Below are positions 47,001 through 57,400 of a stretch of 64,000 nt of DNA, one piece after another. The DNA is from Streptomyces sp. 71268 (GTDB taxonomy: Bacteria > Actinomycetota > Actinomycetes > Streptomycetales > Streptomycetaceae): assembly GCF_029392895.1 (NCBI RefSeq), contig NZ_CP114200.1:1393501-1457500 (forward strand). Direction: 5' to 3'. The notes below the pieces were generated by a model. It did not search any database, had not been told where the DNA came from, and saw nothing but the letters and a program-made list of their open reading frames with translations. Within the stretch, counting starts at the first letter, position 1. Every line of letters starts with the position of its first letter. A program made the translations under genes and the position numbers.

Positions 47001-47979
47001 GGCGCAGCGACTGCGCCGCCTGGTGCAGGGAGACCAGCGACGAGGAGCACGCGGTGTCCACGGTCCACGCCGGGCCCTCGAAGCCGAAGGTGTAGGAGAT
47101 GCGCCCGGAGGCGACGCTGCCCGCGATGCCGGTCAGCGCGTAGCCCTCGAGGCCGCTCTTGGTGCTCTGCAGGTGGGGCCCGTAGTCGTGGTGCTCAGCG
47201 CCGGTGAAGACGGCGGTGCGGCTCCCCCGCAGCTTGGTCACGTCGATTCCGGCCCGCTCGAAGACCTCCCAGCTCGTCTCGAGGAGCAGCCGCTGCTGCG
47301 GGTCCATGGCAAGGGCCTCGCGCGGCGATATGCCGAAGAACTCCGCGTCGAACTCGGCCGCGTCGTGGATGAACCCGCCCTCGGTCGCGTAGCTGGTGCC
47401 GGGGCGGTCCGGGTCCGGGCTGTAGAGCGCCTCCAGGTCCCAGCCACGGTCGGTGGGGAAGGGCGTGATGGCGTCCACGCCCTCGGAGACGACCTTCCAC
47501 AGGTCCTCGGGGCTGTTGATGCCGCCGGGGAAACGGCAGCTCATCCCGACGATGGCGATGGGGTCGTCCGAGCCCACGACGGCACGCGCGGGAGCGGTGT
47601 CGTCCGTGGCCACGGGGGACATCTTCCGGTGGAGGTGGTCCACGAGCTGGCTGGGCGTCGGGTACTCGAAGGCGAGCGACACCTCAAGGGGGAGCCCGGT
47701 GGCGGCGACCAGCCCCCGGTGCAGGTTGACCGCCGCGAGCGAGTCCAGCCCCAGGTCGAGGAACGAGCTGTCCGCGTCGAGCGTGCGCGGGGAGTCGGAC
47801 CGCAGCGCCGCGGCGACGTGTGCGCGTACCAGGTCGAACAGGACCCTGCGCTGTTCGAGGTCCGGCAGTTCGTGGAAGTCCGGACCGAGTGAGGGCGCTT
47901 CAGGGCTCTCGTCGCGGTGCGGTCCAGCCTGCGCGATGGAATCTCCCGAGTCACTGGACCCGTTCAACATGGTGCTCAC
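41086..47979 (-). CDS. Type I PKS: loading ACP plus fully reducing module 1
   Basis: Protein of 2297 aa: ACP (45-115, Ser80 in GLDSL); KS (138-565; Cys311, His446, His486); AT (672-960; GHSVG Ser769, HAFH 869-872, so malonyl-CoA); DH (1044-1320; His1077 in [10 protein letters not shown], Asp1244); ER (1545-1857; NADPH site [15 protein letters not shown]); KR (1864-2075; LDD at 1955-1957, B-type; Tyr2012); ACP (2140-2216; Ser2179). The C-terminus ([20 protein letters not shown]) is a docking segment. The N-terminus has no docking coil and no loading AT or KSQ, so the starter must be delivered in trans, fitting the ligase and discrete acyltransferase downstream. The product is a saturated two-carbon extension. 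The start is GTG 47979, with GGAG close by. Confidence 0.95.
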   Translation of the reverse strand: MSTMLNGSSDSGDSIAQAGPHRDESPEAPSLGPDFHELPDLEQRRVLFDLVRAHVAAALRSDSPRTLDADSSFLDLGLDSLAAVNLHRGLVAATGLPLEVSLAFEYPTPSQLVDHLHRKMSPVATDDTAPARAVVGSDDPIAIVGMSCRFPGGINSPEDLWKVVSEGVDAITPFPTDRGWDLEALYSPDPDRPGTSYATEGGFIHDAAEFDAEFFGISPREALAMDPQQRLLLETSWEVFERAGIDVTKLRGSRTAVFTGAEHHDYGPHLQSTKSGLEGYALTGIAGSVASGRISYTFGFEGPAWTVDTACSSSLVSLHQAAQSLRQGECDLALATGVATMPTPGDFILFSRQRGLSSNGRCKAFGAEADGTSWAEGVGVLLVERLSDARRNGHEVLAIVRGSAVNQDGASNGLTAPNGRSQQRVIRQALANAELTADQIDVIEAHGTGTSLGDPIEAQALIATYGASRPEGQPVWLGSLKSNIGHTQAAAGVGAVIKMVMAMRHGILPKTLHVEVPTPHVDWASGGVALLAEQRAWPETGRPFRAGISSFGMSGTNAHAIIEQAPPHEPAPATDADADAETASQPVSWLVSARSEEALRAQAARLREHVVRHPDARPVDVGWSSAVTRAALEHRGVVVASDRDGLLRGLAALAEQTDAPGLVRGRSTAQRVAFLFTGQGAQRLGMGRELYETYPLFADVFDEACDYLEVRLGASVLDVVFGPEDDAAATADELNQTMFTQAGLFAFEVALFRLLESWGVRPDFLMGHSVGEIAAAHVAGVLSLEDACALVAARGRLMQELPEGGAMVAVQASEREVAESLEGREDQVSLAALNGPTSVVLSGDEDAVLEVAGHWEAQGRKTKRLRVSHAFHSPRMDAMLAEFGQIAACLPYSAPAIPVISNVTGDVAGAELATPEYWVRHVREAVRFDDGMRRLADLGVTTCVELGPDAVLTAMGQDCLDAVDADVALVPLARSGRAEAQTLAEAVATLYANGVGVDWEAVYSGRGARRVALPTYAFQHKRYWLEAGGAVTGDARSVGLGRVDHPLLGGLTELAEGDRTVLTGRLSLQTHPWLADHAVAGGVLFPGTGFVELGLLAGVETGAGRLGELTLETPLLLPEQGGVRVQLVVGPADESGSRPLGVYSRSDSDEPGEEWVRHAQGVLETDSGAEVTDSLPQWPLPGAEEVPMEGFYEGLAQAGYGYGPVFQGLEAVWRLDGDVYAEVALPDSAAQDAGRFGLHPALLDAALHAMEMGDFGGESGRVTLPFSFTGVSLHAVGAGRVRVRLRPRGKDTVELLVTDATGAPVAFVETLVVREVAAERFASGPRSAGGDGTLFRANWDVLAARGDGAEAGVSTAVVGADRARVAELLAASGVEHAEYTGVDALVTALDEGAQVPDVVWAWCGADAEVDDLADAARKATHRALALVQSWLAEDRFDGTRLVVVTRDAVAAGPGDGVAGLSNAAVWGLVRSAATENPGRFLLVDLDRHAESADAAAGVVTTALAAGEHEVAVRTGQGLVPRLARNASGRVLEAPAGTSAWKLGTTGGGTLDNLSLLPDPVAEAPLAPGYVRVAVRAAGLNFRDALIAIGMYPEDDATMGGEGAGVVLEVGPGVTDLAPGDRVMGMINASFGPVAVADRRQLVRMPRGWTFAQGASVPVIFLTAYIGLVELGKLRAGESILVHTATGGVGMAAVQLARHLGAEVYATASPGKWDTLRAMGFDEKHIASSRDLDFEPRFMEATGGRGVDMVLDSLAREFVDASLRLMPRGGRFLEMGKIDVRDPEVVAQDHPGVEYTAYDLVAADYDWVQRMLVELVELFDSGALHPIPVTAWDVRRAPDAVRYISQARHIGKNVFTMPQALDPEGTVLVTGGTGGLGREVARHLVAERGVRNLVLVSRRGPDAEGAVDLAAELTEAGASVTLAACDVADRASLERVLSGIPADHPLTAVVHAAGVLDDGVIDTLSPKRIDAVFEPKVDAAWNLHELTRETDLAEFVMFSSVAGVFGSPGQGNYAAANSFLDALATHRRALGLPAVSLAWGPWEQAGGMTGTLSQADMVRMAREGMAPLSMAGGLRLLDAGATSEDALLVPMRLETSALSGGQSDIPALLRGVVRVRSKAAAGGKATAPESAKVRLAGLTGAELERALLDLVRGSAAMVLGHSGAQSIEPDRSFQNLGFDSLAGVEFRNRLNSATGLRLPSTLIFDNPTPAALAEYLRGRVVTDGPAEPDVDPEEARIRALLTSIPLERLRRAGLLDTLTELASGKDQTEKDTGEKETDSIDAMDDDDLIDMMLGDLDS

Positions 47980-48049
47980 CTAACTCCTGCCTTGGGTAAA
48001 ACCCTGCGTCAAAGCTGTGGGGCCGGGCCGGCCTCGGCCTCGGCGTGGG

Positions 48050-48084
48050 GCGCCCGCCCGCGACTCGTCGGTGCGGGCGGGCGC
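48050..48084 (-). terminator. Hairpin after TE-containing PKS gene
   Basis: Perfect 12-bp arms (GCGCCCGCCCGC at 48050-48061 and its complement at 48073-48084) with an 11-nt loop, 9 bp beyond the stop codon, in the 113-bp gap before the module-1 gene. Confidence 0.75.
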
Positions 48085-48092
48085 GTGGGGTG

Positions 48093-51000
48093 CTAGAGGT
48101 TGGCCACCCAGTCCTCGATGGCCTGTGCGGTGGTACCCGCCTGCTTTTCCATCATCGTGAAGTGGGTTCCGGGCACGTCGATCACGGAGTCGGCCGGCCA
48201 GTCCGACTGCCAGCCCGCCGCGTCCGCGTCCACCTCGCCCATCGGTTCCGCCGCGCGGACCAGGAGGCTGGGAACCGCGCTCTCCGGCGGCTTCCACCCC
48301 TCGAACAGGTGCAGGTACCAGCCCATGGCGGACATCCGGACACCCTCCATGGAGACGAGGGCGTCCCGCTCGTACATCTCGTCGAGCATGGCGTTCTCGA
48401 ACTGGCCGATGCTCGCGCTGTCCGGCAGGTAGGTGTCCAGCAGGACGACTCCCGCGGGCGGCGTGCCCTGGCTCTCCAGGGCGGCGGCCACCGAGTGGGC
48501 GACTATGCCGCCGGCCGACGAACCGACCAGGACGACCGGGGCGCCGTCGGCGTACTCCGCGACGATCCGCGCCTGGAGGCGGAACAGCGCCTCCGGGGTG
48601 GCCGGGAGGCTCTCGCCCTGGACGAACCCCACGGCGGGCAGGGCCGCGACGTCCCGGTTGCCCCGGAACGGGGCGGCGAGCTGCGCGTACTGGTGGACGC
48701 CGCCCAGCGCCATGTAGGAGGAGCAGCACATCAGCCGGGGGCGTTCGGCACCCCGGGAGAGCCGTACGGGCCTGATGGTCCCCTCGAAGTCGGCCGGGTC
48801 CTCGAAGGTGGGACGCAGCCGCGCGGCGTTCACCAGCAGATCCATGCCGACCTTGGTCTTGCCCTGCGCCGCCGCCTCCCGGAACAGGGAGCCGAGGGTG
48901 TCGGGCGCGTCCGCCTGCGACGCCGGGGGCGCGGTCGCGGGCGTCGGCGTGGCGGCCTGGGCCGCTGGCGGCTGGGTCTGGCGGTCGGCGGGAGCGGCGG
49001 CGATCCCGGCCGCGAGCCGGGGGCGCAGGTAGGACACCAGCTCCAGGGGGCGCGGATGGTCGAAGACCACCGTGGTCTCCAGCCGCAGGCCGGTGACGGA
49101 GGCGAGCTGGTTCCGGAACTCCACCGCCGTGAGGGAGTTGAAGCCCATCTCCATGAACTCGTGGCTGGTGTCGACCTCCTCGGGCGAGGAGTACCCGAGC
49201 ACCGCGGCGGCGAGCGTACGCACCAGTTCGAGCAGCGCCTCCTCGGTCTCGCTCTCCGACAGTCCGGCCAGTCGCTGGCGCAACTCGGTGGACTGGTCGC
49301 CGGTCTCGGACTCGGCCGCCCGTGCCGTACGCCGGAGGGCGGGCTGCGGGACGATGGCGCGGAACACGGCGGGCATCGCGGCGCCCTGGGCGCGCAGCGC
49401 GCCCAGGTCCAGCCGGGTGGGGACCACCACGGCCTGGCCGGAGGTGACGCCCTCGTCGAACAGCTCCAGGCCCTCCTTGGAGGAGAGCGGCACCAGACCC
49501 GAACGCGACACCCGGCGCAGGTCCTCCTGGCCGAGGTGGCCGGTCATGCCGCTGGCCTGTTCCCACAGGCCCCACGCCAGCGAGACACCCGGCAGCCCCT
49601 GAGCCCGCCGCCAGGACGCGAGGCCGTCCAGGAACACGTTGGCCGCGGCGTAGTTGCTCTGTCCCGCCGAGCCGAACACACCGGCGGCCGACGAGAAGAG
49701 CACGAAGGCCGACAGGTCCATGCCCGAGGTCAGCTCGTGCAGGTTCCACGCGGCGTCCACCTTCGCCCGCAGCACCGGCTCGACCCGCTCGCGCGTCATG
49801 GACGCGAACAGCCCGTCGTCCAGCACCCCGGTCGCGTGCACCACGGCGCTCAGCGCGAACTCCTCGGGCAGGCCCGACAACACCGCGGCGAGCGCCTCAC
49901 GGTCCGAGGCGTCACACGCCACGACCGCCACCTCGGCGCCCGCGGCCTCCAGCTCGGCCCGCAACTCGGCCGCGCCGTCCGCCTCCGCCCCACGGCGGGA
50001 CAGCAGCACCAGCCTCCCGACGCCGTGCCGGGTCACCAGGTGCCGGGCCACCAGACCGCCCAGCACACCCGTGCCGCCGGTCACCAGCACCGCGCCGGAG
50101 CCGAACGTCGTCGACTCGTTGGCGTCGCCCGAGGGCAGCGACCGGGCCAGGCGCGGCACGCGGACCTCACCGGAGCGCACCACCACCTGCGCCTCACCGG
50201 AGGCCATCACACCCGCGAGAAGCCCCGCCGACTTCTCGACGTCGTCGGTGTCGACCAGCACCACCCGGCCGGGGTTCTCCGACTGCGCCGAGCGCACCAG
50301 TCCCCACACGGCCGCGCCCGCCAGATCCGTCACACCGTCACCGGTGTCCACGGCGCCGCGCGTCACCAGCACCAGCCGGGTCGCCGCGAACCGCTCGTCC
50401 GCCAGCCACGACTGGACGGTCTCCAGCGCCTCGGCGACCCGCGTGTGCACCTCGTCCACCACGGTCGCGCCGCCCGGGGCCACCGGCAGCACCACCATGC
50501 CGGGCATGAGCGTGCCCGACGACACGGCGTCGCCGAGCGCCACCGGGTCCGTGTACACGTCGACGGTGACGCCCGACATCTCCAGCGCGGCGCCCACGCC
50601 GAGGAGGTCGTCGCCCAGCACCGCCGACCAGCCCGGCACCACGCTCTCGGTGGGCTTGACCGCGTCCGCCGTCCACTCCACGCGGAACAGCGCGTCACCG
50701 TCCCTCCGGCCCGCGTTCCGCAACGCCTGGGCCTGGATCGGCCGCAGGACGAGGGAGTCCACCGAGGCCACCGGGCGGCCCGACGTGTCGGCTATCGCCA
50801 GGGACACCGCCTGCCGCCCGTCGGGGACCATCCGGACCCTGAGGGTTCCCGCGCCGACGGCTTCGAGGGAGAAGCCCCGCCAGGAGAACGGCAGCAGAGT
50901 GCCCGCGCTCGGCGCGTCATCGCCTCCACGCATCGCCTTGCTCACGCCGATCGCGTGGAGAGCCGCGTCGAACAGGGCCGGGTGCAGGCCGAAGTACTTC

Positions 51001-54000
51001 GCGACGCCGAGCTGCTCCTCGGGCAGTTCCACGTCGGCGAAGACCGCGTCGCCGCGCCGCCAGGCGCGCCGCAGCCCCTGGAACGCGGGGCCATAGCGCA
51101 GCCCGTGCTCGGCGGCGTGCTCGTACCCGCCGGAGATGTCGACGGGCTTGGCCCCGGAGGGCGGCCACTTCTTGAAGTCGAAGGAGGCCGCCGGGCCGGG
51201 CGGGGTGAGCACACCGCGTGCGTGCCGCACCCACGGGTTCCCGAGGTCGGCCCGGTCCTCGTCGGACTCGATCCGCGAGTAGACGCTCACCTCGCGGTGG
51301 CCCGCGGCGTCGACGTCCCCCACCTCGACCTGGATCTGCACCCCGCCGCGCTCGGGCATCACCAGGGGCGCCTCGATCACCAGCTCCTCGACCCGGGCGC
51401 ACCCCACCTGGTCCCCCGCCTGTACGGCCATCTCCATGAAGGCCGTACCGGGCACCAGCGCCACGCCTTCCACCGAGTGGTCGGCGAGCCAGGCGTGCGT
51501 GGCCAACGACAGCCGCCCGCTGAGCAGCACCCCGCCGCCACCGGCCAGCGAGACCACGGCACCCAGCAGGGGGTGCCACACCGGTCCGAGGCCCACCGAG
51601 CCCGCGTCGCCGACGGCCGCCGTCGCGTCGAGCCAGTAGCGCTGGCGTTGGAAGGCGTAGGTCGGCAGCTCCACCCGGCGGGCGTCACGCCCCTGGAACA
51701 CCTTCTCCCAGTCGACGACGACCCCGCTGGTGTGAAGCTCGGCGGCCGAGGTCAGGAACCGCTCGGCCCCGCCCTCGTCGCGCCGCAGCGTGCCCACGAC
51801 CACCGCCCGCGCCTCGGCGGCCTCCACCGTCTGCTGTACGGGGAGGGTGAGCACCGGGTGCGGGCTCACCTCGACGAGCACCGTGAGGCCGTCCTTGAGC
51901 AGGGTGCGGGTGGTGGCCTCCAGCTCCACGGTCTGGCGCAGGTTCCGGTACCAGTACTCGGCGTCCAGGCCGGCGGTGTCCACCACTTCGCCGGAGACCG
52001 TCGAGTAGAACGGGACCTGCGAGGTACGGGGCTCCAGGTCCGCCAGGACCTTCAGCAACTCCTCGCGGATGGACTCCACGTGGACGGAGTGCGAGGCGTA
52101 GTCCACCGGCACCCGGCGAACCCGGACCTCCTCACCCTCAAGCTGGGCCACCATCTCGTCCAGCGCACCCGGATCGCCGGAGACGACGACCGAGCCGGGA
52201 CCGTTGACCGCGGCGACCGATATCGCACCGTCCCAGGCGGTGATGCGCTCCTTGACCTGGTCGACCGGCAGCCCCACCGACACCATGCCACCACGACCCG
52301 CCAGGCCACCCGCGATGGCCCGCGACCGCAACGCCACCACCTTGGCGGCGTCCTCCAGTGACAACGCACCGGCCACACAGGCTGCCGCGATCTCACCCTG
52401 GCTGTGACCCATCACCGCATCCGGCTCCACACCCACCGAACGCCACAACTTCGCCAACGACACCATCACCGCGAACAACACCGGCTGCACCACGTCCACC
52501 CGGTCGAAACCGGGAGCGCCCTCAACACCACGCAGCACGTCTGTCAGCGACCAGTCCACATGAGCCGACAACGCCGCCTCACACTCGGCCACCGCCTCCG
52601 CGAACACCGGTGAGGAGTCCAACAACCCCACCGCCATGCCCACCCACTGCGCCCCCTGACCCGGGAACACGAAGGCGGTCCTGCGGCCCTTCGCCGCCTG
52701 CCCCCTGACCACACCCGGGGTCGCCTCGCCCTGGGCCACGGCCAACAGGCCCCGCAGCAGGCTCTCGCGGTCGTCGCCGATCACCGCCGCGCGGTGCTCG
52801 AACGCCGACCGGGACACGGCCAGGGAGTAGCCGATGTCCGCCACCGACGCGGCCGCGAGTCCGTCGTCCTGGGCGGAGCCCTGGGCCGTCAGACGGGCGT
52901 GCAGCCGCTCGGCCTGTGCCCGCAGCGCGGCCTCGCCCTTGCCGGAGACGAGCCACGGCACGACGGGGGTGGCGAGCGTCGCGGGTGCCTCGGCTTCCGA
53001 GCCCTCCCCTGGAGTGGCCGGCCCCGGCTCCTCGGCTTCGGGGGCCTGCTCGATGACGGTGTGCGCGTTGGTGCCGCTGATCGCGAAGGAGGAGATCGCC
53101 GCCCGGCGAGGCCGGCCCGTCTCCGGCCAGGGCCGTGCCTCGGTCAGCAGTTCCACGGCCCCCGCCGACCAGTCCACGTGCGGAGTCGGCTCGTCCACGT
53201 GCAGCGTCTTCGGCAGGACGCCGTGCCGCATCGCCATGACCATCTTGATGACGCCCGCGACACCCGCCGCCGCCTGCGCGTGACCGATGTTCGACTTGAT
53301 GGACCCCAGCCACAGCGGCTGGCCCTCGGGCCGTCCCTGGCCGTAGGTGGCCAGCAGCGCCTGTGCCTCGATCGGGTCACCCAGCGTGGTGCCCGTACCG
53401 TGCGCCTCCACCACGTCGACGTCGTTCGGGGTGAGTCCCGCGCTGTCGAGCGCCTGCCGGATCACCCTGCGCTGCGACGGGCCGTTGGGGGCCGTCAGGC
53501 CGTTGCTGGCGCCGTCCTGGTTCACCGCGGAGCCGCGCACCACCGCCAGCACGGGGTGGCCAAGTCGGCGGGCGTCGGACAGCCGCTCCACGAGCAGCAC
53601 GCCGACGCCCTCGGCCCAGTTGGTGCCGTCCGCGGCGGCCGCGAAGGGCTTGCAGCGGCCGTCGGAGGCGAGCCCCCGCTGACGGCTGAACTCGGTGAAC
53701 GTCCCGGGGCCGGCCATCACGGTGATGCCGCCGGCCAGGGCGAAGTCGCACTCGCCCTGGCGCAGCGCCTGCGCGGCCAGGTGCAGCGTCACCAGGGACG
53801 ACGAACACGCCGTGTCCACCGTCACCGCGGGGCCTTCGAGGCCGAGGACGTAGGAGACCCGGCCGGAGGTGACGGCGGGCGTCTGGCCCGTCATCAGATG
53901 GCCCTCGACCTCTTCGGCCTCGATCGGGCCGGCCGCTCCGTACCCCTGGAAGGCGGCGCCCATGAACACGCCGCCGGTGGTGCCCTTGACGGACAGCGGG

Positions 54001-54416
54001 TCGATGCCCGCCCGCTCCAGGACCTCCCACGACGCCTCAAGCAGCAGCCGCTGCTGGGGGTCCATGGCCAGCGCCTCGCGTGGGGATATGCCGAAGAACA
54101 CGGGGTCGAACTGCGCGGCGTCGTGCAGGAAACCGCCCTCGTTCACATAGCTCGTGCCCTGGCTGTCGGGGTCCGGGTTGTAGACCTCCTCGTGCCAGCC
54201 GCGGTCCTTCGGGAACGGTGAGAGCCCGTCGGCGCCCTCCGCGACCATGTTCCACAGCTCCTCGGGAGAGCTGATCCCACCGGGGAAGCGGCAGCTCATC
54301 GCGACGATCGCGATGGGCTCACGCTGCTTCGCCTCCACCTCCTGGAGGCGCTGCCGGGTGCGGTGCAGGTCGGTCGTCACCCTGTTGAGGTAGTCGCGGA
54401 GCTTGGTCTCGCTCAC
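48093..54416 (-). CDS. Type I PKS: terminal module with thioesterase
   Basis: Protein of 2107 aa: N-terminal docking coil (1-32); KS (34-460; Cys204, His339, His379); AT (580-875; GHSQG Ser672, YASH 773-776, so methylmalonyl-CoA); DH (947-1225; His980 in [10 protein letters not shown], Asp1150); KR (1442-1655; LDD 1532-1534, B-type; Tyr1589); ACP (1725-1797; Ser1761, in GFNSL instead of GFDSL); TE (1860-2105; Ser1967 in GSSAGG, Asp1994, His2085). It adds a methyl-branched unit, reduces and dehydrates it, then releases the chain, predicted as a 2-methyl-2-enoyl lactone. The AT domain is nearly identical to that at 62240-63133. GTG 54416; 59 bp downstream of the preceding PKS gene. Confidence 0.95.
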   Translation of the reverse strand: MSETKLRDYLNRVTTDLHRTRQRLQEVEAKQREPIAIVAMSCRFPGGISSPEELWNMVAEGADGLSPFPKDRGWHEEVYNPDPDSQGTSYVNEGGFLHDAAQFDPVFFGISPREALAMDPQQRLLLEASWEVLERAGIDPLSVKGTTGGVFMGAAFQGYGAAGPIEAEEVEGHLMTGQTPAVTSGRVSYVLGLEGPAVTVDTACSSSLVTLHLAAQALRQGECDFALAGGITVMAGPGTFTEFSRQRGLASDGRCKPFAAAADGTNWAEGVGVLLVERLSDARRLGHPVLAVVRGSAVNQDGASNGLTAPNGPSQRRVIRQALDSAGLTPNDVDVVEAHGTGTTLGDPIEAQALLATYGQGRPEGQPLWLGSIKSNIGHAQAAAGVAGVIKMVMAMRHGVLPKTLHVDEPTPHVDWSAGAVELLTEARPWPETGRPRRAAISSFAISGTNAHTVIEQAPEAEEPGPATPGEGSEAEAPATLATPVVPWLVSGKGEAALRAQAERLHARLTAQGSAQDDGLAAASVADIGYSLAVSRSAFEHRAAVIGDDRESLLRGLLAVAQGEATPGVVRGQAAKGRRTAFVFPGQGAQWVGMAVGLLDSSPVFAEAVAECEAALSAHVDWSLTDVLRGVEGAPGFDRVDVVQPVLFAVMVSLAKLWRSVGVEPDAVMGHSQGEIAAACVAGALSLEDAAKVVALRSRAIAGGLAGRGGMVSVGLPVDQVKERITAWDGAISVAAVNGPGSVVVSGDPGALDEMVAQLEGEEVRVRRVPVDYASHSVHVESIREELLKVLADLEPRTSQVPFYSTVSGEVVDTAGLDAEYWYRNLRQTVELEATTRTLLKDGLTVLVEVSPHPVLTLPVQQTVEAAEARAVVVGTLRRDEGGAERFLTSAAELHTSGVVVDWEKVFQGRDARRVELPTYAFQRQRYWLDATAAVGDAGSVGLGPVWHPLLGAVVSLAGGGGVLLSGRLSLATHAWLADHSVEGVALVPGTAFMEMAVQAGDQVGCARVEELVIEAPLVMPERGGVQIQVEVGDVDAAGHREVSVYSRIESDEDRADLGNPWVRHARGVLTPPGPAASFDFKKWPPSGAKPVDISGGYEHAAEHGLRYGPAFQGLRRAWRRGDAVFADVELPEEQLGVAKYFGLHPALFDAALHAIGVSKAMRGGDDAPSAGTLLPFSWRGFSLEAVGAGTLRVRMVPDGRQAVSLAIADTSGRPVASVDSLVLRPIQAQALRNAGRRDGDALFRVEWTADAVKPTESVVPGWSAVLGDDLLGVGAALEMSGVTVDVYTDPVALGDAVSSGTLMPGMVVLPVAPGGATVVDEVHTRVAEALETVQSWLADERFAATRLVLVTRGAVDTGDGVTDLAGAAVWGLVRSAQSENPGRVVLVDTDDVEKSAGLLAGVMASGEAQVVVRSGEVRVPRLARSLPSGDANESTTFGSGAVLVTGGTGVLGGLVARHLVTRHGVGRLVLLSRRGAEADGAAELRAELEAAGAEVAVVACDASDREALAAVLSGLPEEFALSAVVHATGVLDDGLFASMTRERVEPVLRAKVDAAWNLHELTSGMDLSAFVLFSSAAGVFGSAGQSNYAAANVFLDGLASWRRAQGLPGVSLAWGLWEQASGMTGHLGQEDLRRVSRSGLVPLSSKEGLELFDEGVTSGQAVVVPTRLDLGALRAQGAAMPAVFRAIVPQPALRRTARAAESETGDQSTELRQRLAGLSESETEEALLELVRTLAAAVLGYSSPEEVDTSHEFMEMGFNSLTAVEFRNQLASVTGLRLETTVVFDHPRPLELVSYLRPRLAAGIAAAPADRQTQPPAAQAATPTPATAPPASQADAPDTLGSLFREAAAQGKTKVGMDLLVNAARLRPTFEDPADFEGTIRPVRLSRGAERPRLMCCSSYMALGGVHQYAQLAAPFRGNRDVAALPAVGFVQGESLPATPEALFRLQARIVAEYADGAPVVLVGSSAGGIVAHSVAAALESQGTPPAGVVLLDTYLPDSASIGQFENAMLDEMYERDALVSMEGVRMSAMGWYLHLFEGWKPPESAVPSLLVRAAEPMGEVDADAAGWQSDWPADSVIDVPGTHFTMMEKQAGTTAQAIEDWVANL
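51794..52679. repeat. Methylmalonyl-AT segment, recombined copy 1
   Basis: Coding segment for the AT of the terminal module. Roughly 90% of residues and most synonymous sites match 62240-63133. It contains a patch (~52090-52660) with unusual A/T-ending codons relative to the flanks. Confidence 0.8.
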
Positions 54417-54475
54417 TGTGTGCCGTCACTTTCTTTGAACTTAAAGTCAGGGGGGTCAGGGCGCTGGACGCGGGT

Positions 54476-57400
54476 TCAGGACAGCCCGAGTTCGTTGTCG
54501 ATGAAGGCGAACAGCTCGTCGTTGGACGACGATCCGATCCGTTCGACCACCTCGGCGGAGCCGGAGTCGTCGGAGGCCTCGACCAGCTTCTCCAGGAGCT
54601 CCCGCAGCCGCCCGGCCACCTTCGTGCGCGCCTCGCCGTCGTCCAACACGTGCGAGAGCAGGGGCTCCAGCCTGTCCAGCTCGGCGAAGACCAGGGGCTC
54701 GCCCGTGTCGCCGTCCGGCAGGAGCTCCTCCCGCAGGTGGTCCACCAGCGCCGTGGGGGTCGGGTGGTCGAAGACCAGCACCGCCGACAGCCGCAGCCCG
54801 GTCTCCGTGTTGAGCCGGTTGCGCAGTTCCACCGTGGTCAGCGAGTCGAAGCCCATGTCCTTGAAGGCCATGTCGGGCTCCACCGCCTCCGGCGAGCCGT
54901 GGCCGAGGACGGTGGCCACCTGGACCCGTACCAGGTCCAGCAGCGCCCGGTGTTGGTCGGCCGGGGCGAGACCAGCCAGGCGGTCCCGCAGCGACCCGGT
55001 GCCGGCGTGCGTGGTCTCCGCCGCAACGGCCCGGCGCCGGGGAACGCGCACCAGGCCGCGCAGGAGCGCGGGGATGTCGCCGGTGTGGGCCTGGGCGCGC
55101 AGGGCGGCGAGGTCCACGTGGGTCGGTACGAGCACCGTCTCGTCGGTCCGAAGCGCGTCGTCGAACAGCGCGAGGCCCTCTCGCGAGCTGAGCGCGTTCA
55201 GTCCGGCTCGCGCGATGCGCTGGAGGTCGGCCTCGCCGAGGTCCCCGGTCATCTCGCTGCGCTGCTCCCACATGCCCCAGGCCAGGGAGACCGCGGGGAG
55301 GCCGAGCCCGCGCCGCTGGTGCGCCAGGGCGTCCAGGAAGGCGTTGGCCGCGGCGTAGTTGGCCTGGCCGCCGCCACCGAAGTTGGAGGAGGCCGAGGAG
55401 AACACCACGAACGCGGAGAGGTCGAGGTCGCGGGTCAGCTCGTGCAGGTGCAACGCCGCGTCCACCTTCGGACGCAACACCCGATCCACCCGCTCCGGCG
55501 TCAACGACTCCACCACACCGTCATCCAGCACACCCGCCGCGTGCACCACAGCCGACAACGGGTACTCAGACCCGATCCCAGCCAACACACCCTCCACCGC
55601 GACACGGTCAGCCACATCACACGCCACCACCCGCGCCTGGGCACCAAGCCCAGCCAACTCCGCCACCAACTCCACCGCACCCGGCGCGTCCACACCACGA
55701 CGACTCGTCAACACCAAAGAACGCACACCGTGCTCCACCACCAGATGACGAGCCAACAACGCACCCAGACCACCCGTACCACCGGTGATCAACACCGTCC
55801 CCCGGCCGTCGAACGGCGGGGTACCCGGTTCGGGCAGCTCCTCGGCCGGGACCACCCGGGCGAGACGCGCCGCGAGCACCCGTCCGTCCCGCACGGCCAC
55901 CTGCGGCTCCTCGGCGGTCAGCGCCGCCCGTAGCGCCGGGGACACGTCGCCGTGGTCCTCCGGGTCCAGGTCCACCAGCAGGAACTTCCCCGGGTGCTCG
56001 GTCTGCGCGGAGCGCAGCAGGCCCCACACGGCGGCCTCGGCCGGGGTGCGCACCTCGTCGGAGGACCGGGCGCCCATCGCGCCACGGGTCACGAACACCA
56101 GGTAGGAGTCGCCGAACCGCTCGTCGGTGACCCACGTCCGCACCAGTTCCAGCGCGCGGTAGGTGGCACCCCGTACCCGTCCCGCCAGATCCGCCCCGTC
56201 GTCGATGCCGGCCGCCTCCGCGGCGCCCGCCACCATGACGACGTCCGGCGGCGTGGCCCCGGAGTCGACCGCCTCGCGCAGCGCGGTCAGGTCCGCGTAC
56301 GACACCACGTCGGCGCCCGCGCCCTCCAGACCGGAGCGCACCCCCAGGTCGTCCGTGCCCAGCACGGCCCACGTCCCCTCGGAGGCCGGAGCCGGCGCGC
56401 CGACGGGTACGGGGGTCCAGTCCAGCCGGAAGAGCGAGTCGTGCCCGGCCGGCGCTGAGCCGGCCGACTGGATCTGCCCCTCCGCCACCAGCCGCAGCAC
56501 CAGGGAGTCGACGGTAGCCACGGCCCGGCCGCTGGTGTCGGCCACCGCGAGGGCGATCGAGTCGGGCCCGAGCGAGCTGAGGCGCACCCTCAGTTCCGAG
56601 GCACCGGTGGCCCGCAGCGACACGCCGGTCCAGGAGAACGGAAGCCTGGCCAGCCCCGCCTCCTCCTGCGGCACGAACATGACGGCCTGGACCGCCGCGT
56701 CGAGCAGGGCCGGGTGCAGTCCGAACCGCTCCGCGTCCGACACGTTCTCCTCGGGCAGCCGCACCTCGGCGAAGACCTCGTCCCCACGGACCCACACCGA
56801 TCGCAGTCCCTGGAAGACCGGGCCGTAGGCGAAGCCGCCCGCGGCCATCCGGGCGTAGACGTCCTCGATGTCGATCCGTTCGGCGCCCTCCGGGGGCCAT
56901 ACGGCGAGGTCGGCCGCGCCGGTGTCGTCCTGTGCGCCGCTCCGCGCGAGCAGACCCGAGGCGTGCTGTGTCCACGGCTGCTCCATGGTGGAGTCCTCGG
57001 GCCGGGAGTACACGTTCAGCGAGCGCGTGCCGTTCTCGTCCGGTCCGCCCACCGCCAGTTGCAGGTGGACCGCGCCCCGCTCGGGCAGTGCCAGCGGCGC
57101 CGTGAGGGTCAGCTCCTCGACCCGGTCGCAGCCCACCTGGTCGGCGACGTGCAGGGCCAGTTCGAGGAAGGCGGTGCCGGGCAGCAGGATCGTGTCCTGC
57201 ACCATGTGGTCGACGAGCCACTGGTCGGTCTGCGGCGAGAGGCGGCTGGTGAACAGGAAGCCGTCCGCGTCGGGCAGTTCGACGGCGGCGCCCAGCAGCG
57301 GGTGCGTCGGCGGGACGAGCCCCACGGCGGTCACGTCGCTGGCGAACGAGGTCAGGGCCTCCAGCCAGTAGCGCTCCCGCTGGAAGGCGTAGGTGGGCAG

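Noticed and set aside
39619..47892. A very long open frame on the + strand, antisense to the module-1 PKS and ligase genes
   Set aside because: It has no domain signature, and its composition is what results from reading a G/C-ending coding strand backwards. The - strand frame has complete PKS domains. Similar long antisense frames (for example 48045-52361 and 56714-59650) are rejected for the same reason.
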